Below, piece after piece: positions 1 to 10,262 of a DNA stretch of 64,000 bases. The translations under genes were made by a program, and so were the position numbers. Source of the stretch: Leguminivora glycinivorella. Lineage: Eukaryota > Arthropoda > Insecta > Lepidoptera > Tortricidae. Every line of letters begins with the position of its first letter. Positions within the stretch are counted from its first letter, which is position 1. The notes under the pieces are model-generated. The model saw only the letters and a program-made list of their open reading frames with translations. It was not told where the DNA came from and did not search any database. The DNA lies in the NCBI RefSeq assembly GCF_023078275.1, contig NC_062973.1:17433456-17497455 (forward strand), in the 5' to 3' direction.

Positions 1-1018
1 GAAACCGAGCGTAGCGAGGTGTTTTATGAAAATGAAAAAAATTCTATCTTTTTATTTTGTAGTCCGATTTTGACAAAACGTATCTCAAATGAAAGGTATT
101 AATTTGTGTAATTAAAAAAAAATACAAAGAAAAAAATTTTGAAAGAAAAGTAAGAAAAAAATTTAAAAAAAGTAAATTTACGTCTCGCACTGAATAACTT
201 CAAAGAATGACAGACAAAATGTACAATGTCGATATATGAGTTTTTTTATATCAAAGACAGATAAATTCATAGTTGAAAACTAAAGACCGCATCGAAATCG
301 GATTAGCGTTTTTTAAGAGACAAGTTGCCAAAGTTGGGAAAATTTGCTTTATATGGCCACTTTGAAATTCCTTTGCCAGAAAGTCAGAAATAATATATTT
401 TTCTTACACCGAAAAGTACATAGTGACAGTACAACTCAAAATAAAATAAAAAATTCCGAGGATATCATAATTTCATGCCTTAGGTTAGGACGACGAGCGC
501 ACAGTGGATCGAAATGAATTAAAAATGGACATTCGCATTTTTTTCCAAAAATCCTATTTAAAAAAATGCTCTTCGGTTGAAAATGATATGAGAAATAAAA
601 AATGTTATATACAATTTTTCAAAATGAGGCTTATTTTAAGCAGAAAAAAATAAAATGTTTTTTTTTTGTATGAAACTGAAAAATAGGTATCTTATTGTAA
701 GAAAACCGTAACCGATCCCGCTTTCAAACCTTTACAATGTCATTGTCCTACTTTAGAACAGTAGAAAATAGTAAAAACCTTATCTGAGTAGGTGCCCGTT
801 TTTTTTTGTAGTCCAATCAAAAGTCAGTAAATACAACATTTTTTTTAGTGCTTTATTTTTTTATTTATATTAAAAAAACGGTGTATTCATGACAATTTAG
901 TATAAAAACAAAATATATATGACATTTTATTAAGGATAAATACAATTTTTTACAAGAAAATTGCATTGAAATAGAAACAATTATTACGGTGTTTTTTTGA
1001 TAGTAAACAAATAGCTAA

Positions 1019-1216
1019 AATATACTTGAAATCAACAATAACAATTTTTTGGTGTCATCTAATCCAAGATTGTCTTTTTTGAGGCCACCGCTAAGTAAAG
1101 CGACTAAAAAGACCCTCTCTTCTAAAGCTTTGGAATTATTAATAATAGAAAACGTAAGCACTGATGACACTGAAAATATAGAAATGTTTGAAAGTGTAGA
1201 AGAAGGTGGTGAATAA
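1019..1216 (+). pseudogene. Open frame remnant of about 65 codons inside a palindrome
   Basis: Between stop codons at 1016 and 1214 there is an uninterrupted frame without an ATG. It ends in a Ser/Lys-rich stretch and then an acidic tail (ENVSTDDTENIEMFESVEE followed by two Gly, Glu and stop). In such AT-rich sequence a biased, charged frame is suggestive of a residual C-terminal coding exon, perhaps of a transposase, between two inverted arms. I do not recognise the family, and chance cannot be excluded. Confidence 0.35.
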
Positions 1217-1885
1217 AATAGATCTATACAATGTATTTTTTTTTATAACTTATAATGTTATTGTTGATTTCAAGTAAATTTTAACTTTTTGTTACTATCT
1301 TAGTTACTAAAAACATCGCAATAAATAAAAAAAATCTTATTTTTTTGTTACGTCGTCCGATTTTGACAAAACATATTTCAATTGAAAGGTATTGTTTTAT
1401 GTAACTGTATATGTGTGTATGATGTCTATTACAAATGCATACTTATAACTGTAAGAAAAATATAATGTTTCTGACTTTCTAGCTAAGGAATTTATAAGCG
1501 ACCATATAAACAAACTAAGCCAACTTTGACAACTCGTATCTTAAAAACTACTGATCCGATTTCGATTCGATTTTTAGTGCTGATTCTAATCATGAATCTA
1601 TTTTTCTTTAATTAAAAAAAAACATATATCGATATTATACATCGTGTCTACCGTTTTTTGTGATACGAAAATTTAAGTTTTTTTTTAATCTTACATTTTT
1701 TCCAATTTTTTTCAATATTTTTTTTTAAGTTACATAAAGCAATACCGTTCAATTGAAATATGTTTTGTCAAAATCGGACGCTCGCTACGCTCGTCGTCCT
1801 AAGGGATAAAATTATGATATCCTCGGAATTTTTTATTTTATTTTGAGTTGTACTGTCACTATGTACTTTTCTGTGTAAGAAATAG

Positions 1886-2319
1886 TTATTTGTTATACAA
1901 GGGGGCAAAGTTGTATTTTAACGCCGAGTGTGGAATTGAAAAACGAGCAAGTGAAAGGATTCTATAGTTGAACCACGAGCGAAGCGAGTGGTTCGAGAAT
2001 AGAATCCTGAACTTGCGAGTTTTTTAACACACGAGAAGTAAAATACATTTGCACCCGAGTGTAACACAAAACTTTTCCCCTCACTGTAGCGAGGAAACTA
2101 CAACGCAAAAAATGCGGTTATCACTGCTTTCAGTGGTTCCACAGGTGGTAAATCATCTTTATTACTAGATTCACCTGCTTTTATCAATTTTAAAGCAGTT
2201 AATTTGACTTTATTCAAGGTCAAATTACTTTACCCACTAGTGGATAAAATGCGTTTTTACCCGCTGGTATTAAAGGACAAAACACGTGTTTCCGAGCTAG
2301 TGAGGGGAAAAATATATTA
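1886..2319 (+). mobile_element. MITE-like insertion splitting the outer palindrome
   Basis: This block interrupts the mirror image of 375-420, so the pre-insertion sequence can be read from the left arm. It starts GTTATTTGTTATACAAGG and ends near GAGGGGAAAAATATA. A related copy lies in the opposite orientation at about 31217-31775 and a diverged one at about 47452-47890. It contains short inner palindromes around CCACGAGCGAAGCGAGTGG. Confidence 0.7.
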
Positions 2320-2695
2320 TTTCTGACTTTCTGGCAAAGGAATTTCAAAGTGGCCATATAAAGCAAATTTTCCCAACTTTGGCAACTTGTATCTTAAAAA
2401 ATGCTAATCCGATTTCGATGCGGTCTTTAGTTTTCAACTATGAATTTATCTGTCTTTGATATAAAAAAACTCATATATCGACATTGTAGGTACATTTTGT
2501 CTGTCATTTTTTGAAGTTATTCAGTGCGAGACGTAAATTTACTTTTTTATTTTTTTTTTATTTTTTTTTTTCAATTTTTTTTTCAATTACATAAAGCAAT
2601 ACCTTTCATTTGAGATACGTTTTGTCAAAATTGGACGATACAATAAAAAGGTAGAATTTTTTTCATTTTCATAAAACACCTCACTACTAGGGAAT

Positions 2696-2812
2696 GCAGA
2701 ACCGGTACCAGTCCCAGAACCGTGACTGAGATTTCCGGTACTGGGAAAGAACCGGTAAATCCCGGTTCTTCCGTACTTTTTGGTACTGAGGGTTTACTAG
2801 TACATTTGTTGA
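2696..2812. repeat. Short repeat rich in ACCGGTAC / GGTACT motifs
   Basis: Between two CTAG-containing ends (near 2696 and 2806) the sequence repeats variants of ACCGGTA, GGTACTGGG and CCCGGTTCT in both orientations. It resembles the degenerate end of an inverted-repeat element, similar in style to the GGGTA-rich ends near 33.75 and 36.48 kb. No flanking duplication is clear. Confidence 0.35.
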
Positions 2813-3097
2813 GGTTACATACCTACAATTTAATGTTCCTACTATACAACTCATGATTTAAATAATTCATATGACCTATTATTTTATTCCGTCCTCTTGA
2901 CTTCGGCGGCAAGTGATTAGAGAGTCGAGTAGGTATAGGACCTATACCTATGGTTTTTATAAACAGACAACAAGTAGGCGCGAACAATACTTACTTTTCT
3001 ATGATTCAACTTCAAATCAGACTTATTTTTCTAATATTCAATTATATATAAAAAAAGTAAAAAACAACAATATAACTGTTTTTCAAACATATTAAAA

Positions 3098-3185
3098 AAA
3101 TCCGGACCTGGGTCTCGAACTCGGGATCATAGACGTGCAAGTCAAATACACTAACCCCTAAGCCAAAAAACAAGGAGCCGCCCGG
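3098..3185 (-). mobile_element. tRNA-derived SINE-like fragment
   Basis: Read on the minus strand, this has a plausible A box (GGCTTAGGGGTTAGTG) and B box (GAGTTCGAGACCC) about 35 nt apart, followed by a T-rich end. There is no convincing cloverleaf, so I call it a tRNA-derived retroelement head rather than a tRNA gene. Confidence 0.45.
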
Positions 3186-3744
3186 CTCAAAATATTGAAT
3201 CATATTCAGATATGGTTACTCGGCAATGTAATTAATTATTATCTCACTAGACGGCACTTTTAAACATTGAAAATAGCGCCATCTGTAAATAACTCGAAAA
3301 CTAAGAGGTACCAGCGACGATAACTCGCGTTAAGTAGGCCGTGTAGCGATGTACTGAGTTACATGTCTTCCTTTATTTAGTTTAGTCTATGATAACAGAG
3401 AAATATAGGTATCGTAATATCATCATTCATCATTCAAATCGTCATTAAAAATTCAAATCCATGTACTCATTTACAGAGTACAGGGGGTTATCTAACAAAA
3501 GGTTTCTCAATTTGCGCTTAAATGCCTACCAATAAGCATTAAAGAAGGAAAAATTGACAGTTAATTCAACAAGAAGCTTAGGAAATACTTAATAGAGAAT
3601 AGTTACTATAACATGAAGGAATTTTTTGAAAATTAAAATATATTTCAACATTAAAATGATCTAATAGCAATAAGCAAACATGTAGGTAGAATTAAGACTA
3701 GCAAAATCTCTTCCAATTTTCAAAAATCAGCTTAAATTATACTA

Positions 3745-4080
3745 TCTATCTCTATCTTAAGTTGCCATTTTTATTTATTGTATTTATGTATGTATGTTTG
3801 TATGTATTATGTGTATGTAAGGTATATTTATTTATGTATTCGGTATCTATTATGTATGTGTGTTTGTGTTGGTTTTCTCTATATTTTTTGTTCTTGCACT
3901 GCCTGTTAACTTTTGTTTCTGTTCCGTTTTTCCAGCTACCCTAAGGTTGTCTGGAAGAGATCGCTTTTTAGCGATACGACCACCTGTTGTTACCTAGTTA
4001 TACTCTCACTAAACATTCTGTATACATATAACATGTAAAATGGTGCAATAAAGAATATTTACTTACTTACTTATTAAGAA
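3745..4080 (+). mobile_element. LINE 3' end with (ACTT)n tail
   Basis: The block ends in AATAAAGAATATTT followed by TACTTACTTACTT, the usual layout of a 5'-truncated insect LINE 3' UTR with a simple-repeat tail. The body contains a small hairpin GATCGCTTTTTAGCGAT. No coding sequence is left. Confidence 0.55.
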
Positions 4081-4172
4081 TTTTAGTTATTAAGAATTAT
4101 ATTATAAGTTCGCCTTTGTACTTCGCATCTCGATGTATGTTATTTTTAATGTGTTTTTGTACAATAAAGAGT

Positions 4173-4204
<32 letters not shown>
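4081..4204 (+). mobile_element. LINE 3' end with (ACT)n tail
   Basis: A second short retroelement tail follows directly: TTTTTGTACAATAAAGAGTT, then about eleven ACT units (4168-4204). It abuts the previous tail and has the same orientation. Confidence 0.5.
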
Positions 4205-4306
4205 TATTTGCAGTGCCCTTACAGGGTTCATAGCTGTGCTATACTGAAATGTACCAACTTATGTACCTATGATAGCAATAAATGATTACTGATTACTGAT
4301 TAGTTG
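4205..4306 (+). mobile_element. Retroelement 3' end with (GATTACT)n tail
   Basis: A third tail in the same orientation ends in AGCAATAAATGATTACTGATTACTGATT. It is about 100 bp long and non-coding. Confidence 0.45.
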
Positions 4307-5570
4307 ATTACTATCCTCCTCAGTCCTCGTTGTAATTTTTGTATATATTCCAAATTTTTAAGATTTCAAATTCAAAAACAAAACAAATGCTTCCAAGACA
4401 CAGGACAGTACACTATATGCTATTCTAAGTAATTGAGACAATTGAGGTAGCACCTGTTGTTTCGATTATTGGGGATATTACCAGGTTGATGATGAAAACT
4501 ATTACTTGTACCATCACTTTTACTTTATTCGTTTATAACAAACATATTAACAACCAATTTACAATAAATAATTCAAGACTTTTTCACTACAACTCGTCTG
4601 TACTCGAACTGGCCACTGTCACTGCTTTCCGCCATTTTTATAACAATCCAAGATGGCGGGAACCAGTGACTAGTATGAGTCAATTGATATTCATTAATAC
4701 TTTCATCATAAATAACAGTAAGATAAATCAAAATATAAGGCATTAATAAATAATTACTCTTACACGATGTTCAATTAGTGAAGCAAAACGCTGTACTAAT
4801 TACACGCAGACAGAAGGCAGGCAATAGTTAGTAATTTTAGAAATAATAACATACTTAATAATAATTTTCAAACCCTCTTTTCACAATGATCTCAAGATTA
4901 TTCGTCAAAACTAAATTGTTTCGGGAAATCTTGAGGGACTGTTCTCGCTTCTTTAGTAAAACTGGCACGTAATTTAGATGATTTTGAGGCATTAATCTTG
5001 TAGACTATCTTCTAGTTATTGTAGACTCTGCATTAGAATAAGAATAAGAATAAGAATCGTTTTATTTGCCAAAAACAGTATAGAATACAATATTAATAAT
5101 TAGGAAACTTAGATAAGAAATTTTAGACTACTACGAACTATAGTAAGTTCCTGTAATTGGCTTTTTGTTTTTATATTTTGAACGCTTATTTTTTATGTAA
5201 TAGATGTTGATAGTCCTTAAATAAAAAATAATAATATACAATCGAAATATGGACCTTTATTGTTGTCAGGACCATTGATATCCTGTTCCTAAGTAATATT
5301 TATGTTTTCTGTTTTTATTTTTAATTATGTGTACACCTATATAATAGTTATCTGAGTATCCGTAACACAATCAATATTGAGCTTATCGTATGTCTTAATA
5401 TATCCAAAGAGTGGAAGGGTCAGTTGGAAGTGGAAGACCTAGGCGAACTTTTCTTGTTCAAATCGGGGAAATATTGCAAAAAGGCCAGGTCAGAAGTACT
5501 CGAAACCGACGAGCGTGTATGAGAAACGTTATGAAAGTGCGTGAAGCGAAAGTGATTTGTCAGGATTGTA
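4307..5570. other. Mostly unassigned AT-rich sequence
   Basis: I see no gene. A weak hairpin lies at about 4617-4672 (GTCACTG and CGCCAT mirrored by ATGGCGG and CAGTGAC). At 5036-5075 (AATAAG)n followed by AATCGTTTTATTTGCC reads as the tail of a minus-strand LINE. The remainder has no recognisable structure. Confidence 0.4.
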
Positions 5571-5646
5571 GTAAATGGAAATCCGTGATCTCTGCCTACC
5601 CCTCTGGGAAACAGGCGTGATTGTATGTATGTATGTATGTATGTTA
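5571..5646 (+). mobile_element. 3' end of a SINE-like repeat with (GTAT)n tail
   Basis: The sequence GGGAAACAGGCGTGATTGTATG followed by tandem TATG matches the ends of fuller copies at 37200-37466 (+), 46125-46310 (+) and 28590-28866 (-). Only the 3' part remains. Confidence 0.65.
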
Positions 5647-5964
5647 ATCTATCCAGCCTGGGGTGCATTTTTTAGGATTTCTATATGCATATATGTTGCT
5701 AGCAGTAAATGTGTAGTACCTAGTAATAAAGTTTATTTAATAAAAAAAGAAAAACTAAGACAAATTATTTGTACATAGTAACTTTTATCCTTATCTGTAA
5801 ACTAGTCAAACTATGAAAGAATATTCATATGTGACCCATATCTTATGTAAGTGATCTGGTTCCATTGAAACGTGATTCGGTTTCCACAAAGCCAGATTTT
5901 AGGGAGTAATGTACTTAGATAATCCTGGAGTACCTTGATATATTGAACAGCTCATTGTCGGAAT

Positions 5965-6285
5965 GAGAAACCATTTCAGGGAATGTCGAAATGTTATGTG
6001 AGAGTAAATGCTTCCACGTGGATACTATTGTTACCAAACTTATCCATGTGTAAGTATTTATTTATTGTTGTAAAACTTGTTAACTACATAAGTAAATTCA
6101 CGTTCGTTTCATACAGTCACCGGCATAAATATGTGATGATTTCTGTACCTTGTCATATTAACGTCTTGTTTGAAATATCATACGAAATTGTCAAACGATT
6201 AAAAGCGACAAGGTACAAAAATCATCACTTCTTTATGCCGGACGTGACTGTACATAGTTTAGTTAAACCAAAGACATAATATGTA
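5965..6285 (+). repeat. Segmental duplicate, copy 1 (carries a MITE)
   Basis: The stretch beginning TTCAGGGAATGTCGAAAT matches 6829-6985 along its length, with small indels. The difference of about 137 bp is the MITE at 6114-6250, absent from copy 2. There is no coding content. Confidence 0.8.
6114..6250. mobile_element. MITE with TA target duplication (mariner-like)
   Basis: The ends are CAGTCACCGGCATAAA and TTTATGCCGGACGTGACTG, and the arms continue for about 40 bp with internal GTACCTTGTC / GACAAGGTAC. TA flanks both sides (6112-6113, 6251-6252). The duplicated copy at about 6970 shows the empty site CATACATAGTTT, confirming both boundaries and the TSD. Confidence 0.88.
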
Positions 6286-6303
6286 GCTCCGTATAGACAG
6301 CTA

Positions 6304-6552
6304 CACTGAGAGAAAATACAACCAGTTTTCATGTTCGTTCAACAAGTTTTTTGGTTAAAATAGCGCCTACGTGCTCTTTGGTTCAAACAACAAGCTACTT
6401 GTCATTTGAATCGGCAATATATTTGAATCAACAAGTCGATTTTATAAAAACAACCTGACACATATTGTTTTAAACATACGTTTGGCTGATTCAAACGGAT
6501 AAACCGCAACAAGTCGAACTTGTTAAATTCACAATGCAAATTTCTCTCAGTG
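6304..6552. mobile_element. MITE with CACTGAGAGAAA ends
   Basis: Terminal inverted repeats CACTGAGAGAAAAT and AATTTCTCTCAGTG are flanked by TA on each side (6302-6303, 6553-6554). This is consistent with a Tc1/mariner-type non-autonomous element. The interior repeats AACAAG motifs in both orientations. Confidence 0.8.
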
Positions 6553-6554
6553 TA

Positions 6555-6780
6555 CAGTCTAAGAAAAAAACTTACCTCTGAACCATAAAGAAGAAGGCAC
6601 GGTGGCCTAGATGGCGTTACACCTTTGGGGGACGCCCGGCTAGATGGCGCTAATATTAATATTTGACATTTAACACATATCAAGCTAAGAATATGGGCCA
6701 AATGTTTAAAAGTGAGGTTTAAAAGTTTTAAGTTTGTGTCGAGAGATGGCATTCTATGCACTGTGATTACATAATTATTT
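6555..6780 (-). repeat. Dispersed repeat, minus-strand copy (empty site for CCGGTTTTT element)
   Basis: On the minus strand this reads GTAATCACAGTGCATAGA, then CGCCATCTAGCCGGGCG, then TTCTTCTTTATGGTTCAG. The same sequence occurs at 16938-17139 plus 17711-17765, where another element is inserted, and in part at 17790-17895 and 10190-10260. This copy is the uninterrupted form. Confidence 0.7.
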
Positions 6781-6828
6781 TAATTTGACAGTAACTCTCT
6801 CTAATACTCGATTCTCTTTGATTTCAGG

Positions 6829-6985
6829 GAATGTCGAAATTTAATGTAATATGTGAGAGTAAATGTTTCCACGTGGATACTTTTGTTACCAAACTTATAC
6901 ATGTGTAAGTATTTATTGTTGTAAAACTTGTAAACTAAGTATATACATAAATTCACGTTCGTTTCATACATAGTTTAGTTAAAAT
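6829..6985 (+). repeat. Segmental duplicate, copy 2 (empty MITE site)
   Basis: This is the partner of 5965-6285. It begins with the same TTCAGGGAATGTCGAAAT and ends at TTTCATACATAGTTTAGTTAA, with no MITE. Confidence 0.8.
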
Positions 6986-7014
6986 TAAAAGTACCTAATA
7001 ATATTTTCCTCTCG

Positions 7015-7146
7015 TATTGCACCCACAGAAAACTTTTAAAAACAGACTCGATAAATATTTCTTAACTGGAAAAAAGACGAGTGCAAGTCATTGATATGCA
7101 CATATCAGCTACAAGCTGCCTGTGCATTAACAAATAATAATAATTG
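7015..7146 (+). mobile_element. LINE ORF2 C-terminus and 3' tail
   Basis: One frame reads TFKNRLDKYFLTGKKTSASH then stop, which has the style of the extreme C-terminus of Jockey/CR1-type reverse transcriptases. It is followed by a short 3' UTR with inverted CAGCTACAAGCTG and a short (AAT)n tail near 7130-7145. The element is severely 5'-truncated. Confidence 0.45.
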
Positions 7147-7718
7147 ATTAACAGACGCTAATACATAATCTTGAATTCAGGGTCGAAGTAAGATAATATT
7201 TACCGTGTTAAAGTGTGAGTATATCCGGGATTAAATCTAACAACCGTCCCTGGGGATCAAACTTTCCTTGTACATTTTAATCAGAGTGGTTCAAAGGTTT
7301 ATGCTTGAAGAGGTTACTGTATACCGATGACACTGATGTACCGTTAATTAATGAATTCCATTGCAATTCGAAATTAAAATCAAAATAAAATTTCAGCTGA
7401 ATTAAGCGGAGCAAATAACTTTTTGACTCACAGAATAATTGCAGCTCAATAGCAAATATTGAAAGTTTCACCAAGCGGATATTAATCGGAAATAAACTTG
7501 AAGATCATTAGAAACAAAGAAATGGAATGAAAAAGTTGAAAAAACCAATATCGGCGTTGAGGCGGATATTGAGTTAAATTAAAAATGAAATGAATTGTCT
7601 GATAGCAAGCAAGCTTTTTATTGATATTGATGCACCAATCTTTTAGCTGTTTCAATATACTGGGTAATTCAGAAGAAATGAACAAAACAGTGAGATGGAC
7701 CGATTCTTTTTTTTATAA
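7147..7718. other. No recognisable gene or repeat
   Basis: The sequence is AT-rich. Open frames of 65-67 codons on the minus strand have no coding character that I can recognise. Confidence 0.4.
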
Positions 7719-8504
7719 ATCGCGATCTACCCTTTTTTTTTTGTCGGAGTGGGGAATGTGTTACACACCGTCCCCCCAGCCGCGGGAAGGCCTTGATGGG
7801 GGGGTGTGTGGGACTCCCTCTTTCGGCCCCCTCTCTTATCGAGAGGGAGGGAAAGAGGTTTACCCACTAAACCCCACTCCGGCGTTTCGCCCTCTGTGCC
7901 GTTCACGAGAGCGTCATGGGATCATCGGGTCTGTCCACCATGGCGCCCTCCGGCAGCCCCGAATTATTTCAGGCCATCCGCACAAGGGAGGAAGGGATCA
8001 GAAACGCTTGATCCCTCCTTCGACAGGGTTAGTGGGGTCGGTGCAATGCGGGTCCCGTACCAGCTGGCCCCACTAAGGGTCGTGGCGCAAGAACGCTCGT
8101 CGCCTTCGACCCTGCCGTCTTCGTCGGAGAGGTAGCGCGTCAGGCGCAGCTTCGCGCTTTCTCTCCGCCGCCTCCTTCTGTGACATGACGTCTTCACAGA
8201 AGGAGGCCACCGCATCCCATCTTCTCTCGCTGCTCAGCATCGCCGCTATGACGCTGTGCAGTGAGAGTTCCACCAATCCTGTGCCTGCAACCAGGGCAGC
8301 CCTTTCCACGGCCCAGCGATTACACTCCTCAAGGGTGTGCTGGGCCGTATCGTCCTCCACGTCACAGTCCAGGTACTGGGTGCTCGGCTCTCTCCCTATC
8401 CGGTGCAGGTAGTGTCCAAAGCACCCGTGCCCGGTCACCACCTGAGTCAGCCTACAATCCTCCATAACAGGAAGGATGGCCCCTATGGTATCGCGATCTA
8501 CCCT
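7719..8504 (-). mobile_element. 5'-truncated R1-type LINE with perfect 15-bp TSD
   Basis: The direct repeat ATCGCGATCTACCCT at 7719-7733 and 8490-8504 encloses a minus-strand insertion of 756 bp. A T-run at 7734-7744 is the complement of the poly(A) tail. The coding remnant (8073-8489) and a GC-rich 3' UTR fill the insert. The layout is a textbook target-primed reverse transcription product. Confidence 0.9.
8073..8489 (-). pseudogene. C-terminal fragment of an R1-clade LINE polyprotein
   Basis: The frame is open from the truncated 5' edge (TIGAILPVMEDCRLTQ) to a stop at 8073. It contains TGHGCFGHYLHRIGRE, then a zinc-knuckle-like C/H arrangement (YLDCD, DTAQHTLEEC), then AMLSSERRWDAVASFCEDVM and a basic tail of Arg repeats. 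This is the known C-terminal layout downstream of the RT domain in R1-clade non-LTR elements. Endonuclease and RT domains are missing, so it is a dead fragment. The plus-strand frames over the same bases are antisense shadows. Confidence 0.85.
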
Positions 8505-8634
8505 AATGAAAAGTATTAAGCCTGTGCAATCAGTAAGTTATACCTAAGTAACTGTTTAAACTGTTTTGTATACTGTACTTATTTTGAGATTAATGTTAGT
8601 TTATTTTTTAATTTTTTAATATTAGTTTTCTTTT

Positions 8635-8955
8635 AAGCATAGTGGTAAGAGCGTGCGACTTTCGATCCGGAGGTCGCGGGTTCGAACCCCGGCTCGTACA
8701 ATGAGTTTTTCGGAACATATGTGCGAAATGTCATTTGATATTTGCCAGTCGCTTTTCGGTGAAGGAAAACATCGGGAGGAAACCGGACTAATTCCAATGA
8801 GGCCTAGTTACCCTTCGGGTTGGAAGGACATATGGCAGTCGCTTTCGTAAAACTAGTGCCTACGCCATATCTTGGGATTAGTTGTCAAAGCGGACCCGAG
8901 GCTCCCATGAGCCGTGGCAAATGCCGGGATAACGCAAAGAGGATGATAATGATGT
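8635..8955 (+). mobile_element. tRNA-derived SINE, copy 1
   Basis: The copy starts in a tRNA-like head (TAGTGGTAAGAGCGTGCGAC, B box GGGTTCGAACCCC). The body follows with TTGATATTTGCCAGTCGC and CGGACTAATTCCAAT, and the tail is GGATGATAATGATG. The 5' end is shorter than at 37750. Other copies: 13806-14136 (+), 37750-38079 (+), and partial minus-strand copies at 16171, 23285, 42198 and 57945. Confidence 0.88.
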
Positions 8956-9335
8956 TAGTTTAGTTTTTACTGGTCGAAATATACAGTTTTTTTTTTCTAA
9001 GGAGAATTAGATTAAGTATATATACATTTTATCTTTAGTTGTGACATTTAGGGTCATTTGCACCTATAATGTAATTTTAGACTTTTTTTTGTATGTGTAC
9101 TTTTTATATTTAGTGTACAGTAGTTCTTAGTTGTAATTCGACATTTAGAGACCTTCTACATCTCTAATTAATTGTATAGAGTTAACTTTAGTTAGAACTT
9201 AGAAATAGTATCAATTGTAATTTCAATTTAATTTTAAATATTTTCTAAATATGTACATGTGACGTGTAAAAGTGCCCCTGTGGCCTAATGCTGAATAAAT
9301 TATTTTGATTTTGATTTTTATTTTTGATTTTCAAG
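8956..9335 (+). mobile_element. LINE 3' UTR with (TTTTGA)n tail
   Basis: The end GTGCCCCTGTGGCCTAATGC, then TGAATAAATTATTTTGATTTTGATTTT, has a polyadenylation-like AATAAA and a simple-repeat tail. The upstream AT-rich part is non-coding. Confidence 0.55.
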
Positions 9336-9611
9336 TTCATGGTCACCCTACAATAAGCATAGTACTTTTTTTTGTTTTGAAATAATGTTTATATTAACCA
9401 TTAAAACATAATAAAAACACTTAAAATGTTACATAAATAAAACTAAATTATAACTAAATAACTACTCTTATAATAAATAAAATAAACTTATAATACTAAA
9501 GAATAAACAATAAAAACAGTTTAGTTATAAGCATCTAGTTTCAAACTTATTAAATGTTTGTTTTTCTAGCCACAAACCCACATATTGCCTATAATGTCTA
9601 TGCTTCATTTC

Positions 9612-9789
9612 ATCATCACTACATAGTATAAAACAAAGTCGCTTTCTCTGTCCCCATGTCCCTATGTATGCTTAAATCTTTAAAACTACGCAACGGATTT
9701 TGATGCGGTTTTTTTAATAGATAGAGTGATTGTAGAGGAAGGTTTACGGGTATGTATAGTACCCGTGCGAAGCCGGGGCGGGTCGCTAG
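9612..9789 (+). mobile_element. Helitron-like non-autonomous element
   Basis: It begins in CACTACATAGTATAAAAC and ends GCGAAGCCGGGGCGGGTCG followed by CTAG and then T. A GC-rich block just before a CTAG end, with insertion before T, is the pattern reported for lepidopteran Helitrons. No TSD or TIR is seen, as expected. Confidence 0.6.
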
Positions 9790-9802
9790 TACATCGATAT
9801 AA

Positions 9803-9966
9803 TGCCAGGCCCCGTAGCCGAATGGCATTTCTCCGACGCCAAACGAAAGCGATACGCCGCTGGCTCTGTCGCGCCAATACGCAAGCGCGATAGAGATAGA
9901 TATCTACTAGCGCTTCGTTTCGTGAGCGTTTCGTGAGCGATTGTGCCATTCGGCTAGCCACCCAGG
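9803..9966. mobile_element. MITE of the GTAGCCGAATGG family, copy 1
   Basis: The left end is CAGGCCCCGTAGCCGAATGG and the right end is GTGCCATTCGGCTAGCCACCC. The interior has TCTGTCGCGCCAATACGCAAG. Relatives: 33410-33565, 55515-55680, 58121-58275, and degenerate copies at 21800-21975 and 36886-37035. Confidence 0.75.
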
Positions 9967-10189
9967 TAAGCTCAGACAGAGACAGAGAAAATCTGTTCAA
10001 ATTGAAATGCTTACGTAGCTGAAAATAGAATGTCCCAAATTGGATCAAAGAAAAACTTTATACGCCTACTTACGATAATCGTTTGGGGCTGATTTCGAAT
10101 CATCCGAGTAAAAGAAAAGTAACCTTATACTTTCCTTCTAGTCAAATTAGCTTCTTTTTAAAAACTGTCAAAATGAATTTGAACGTTTT

Positions 10190-10262
10190 ACCAGAGTTTT
10201 ACTTACTTCGTATAGACAGATTAAGTCTAAGAAAAAAGCGAACCTCAGAACCATAAAGAAAT
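10190..10262 (-). repeat. Fragment of the CTTTATGGTT dispersed repeat
   Basis: On the minus strand it reads TTTCTTTATGGTTCTGAGG, then TTTTTTCTTAGACTTAATC and TGTCTATAC. It is the 3' part of the repeat at 6555-6780 and again sits next to a CCGGTTTTT element. Confidence 0.6.

Larger units (their letters stand above)
1..2690. repeat. Nest of long palindromes (large inverted-repeat element)
   Basis: The left arm (about 1-490) returns in reverse complement as two blocks, about 1800-1885 and 2320-2690; for example the segment near 20-45 with GGTGTTTTATGAAAATG is mirrored at 2660-2688. Inside are two further palindromes, about 985-1325 and about 1345-1800. The right outer arm is split by a separate insertion at 1886-2319. 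The left end may continue beyond the window. This fits a non-autonomous foldback-like DNA element; the superfamily is not identifiable from what I can see. Confidence 0.75.

Noticed and set aside
4486..4746. 86-codon plus-strand frame
   Set aside because: Low-complexity Asn/Ile/Thr composition expected of AT-rich sequence and no recognisable domain or splice context.
7621..8467. Several plus-strand frames of 68-151 codons
   Set aside because: They are antisense to the R1-type LINE fragment, which explains the GC-rich open frames.
8640..8710. tRNA-like sequences with A and B boxes (also 13815, 37755, 47055, minus strand 52600 and 3150)
   Set aside because: All continue into repeated bodies or lack a foldable acceptor stem, so they are tRNA-derived SINE heads, not tRNA genes.
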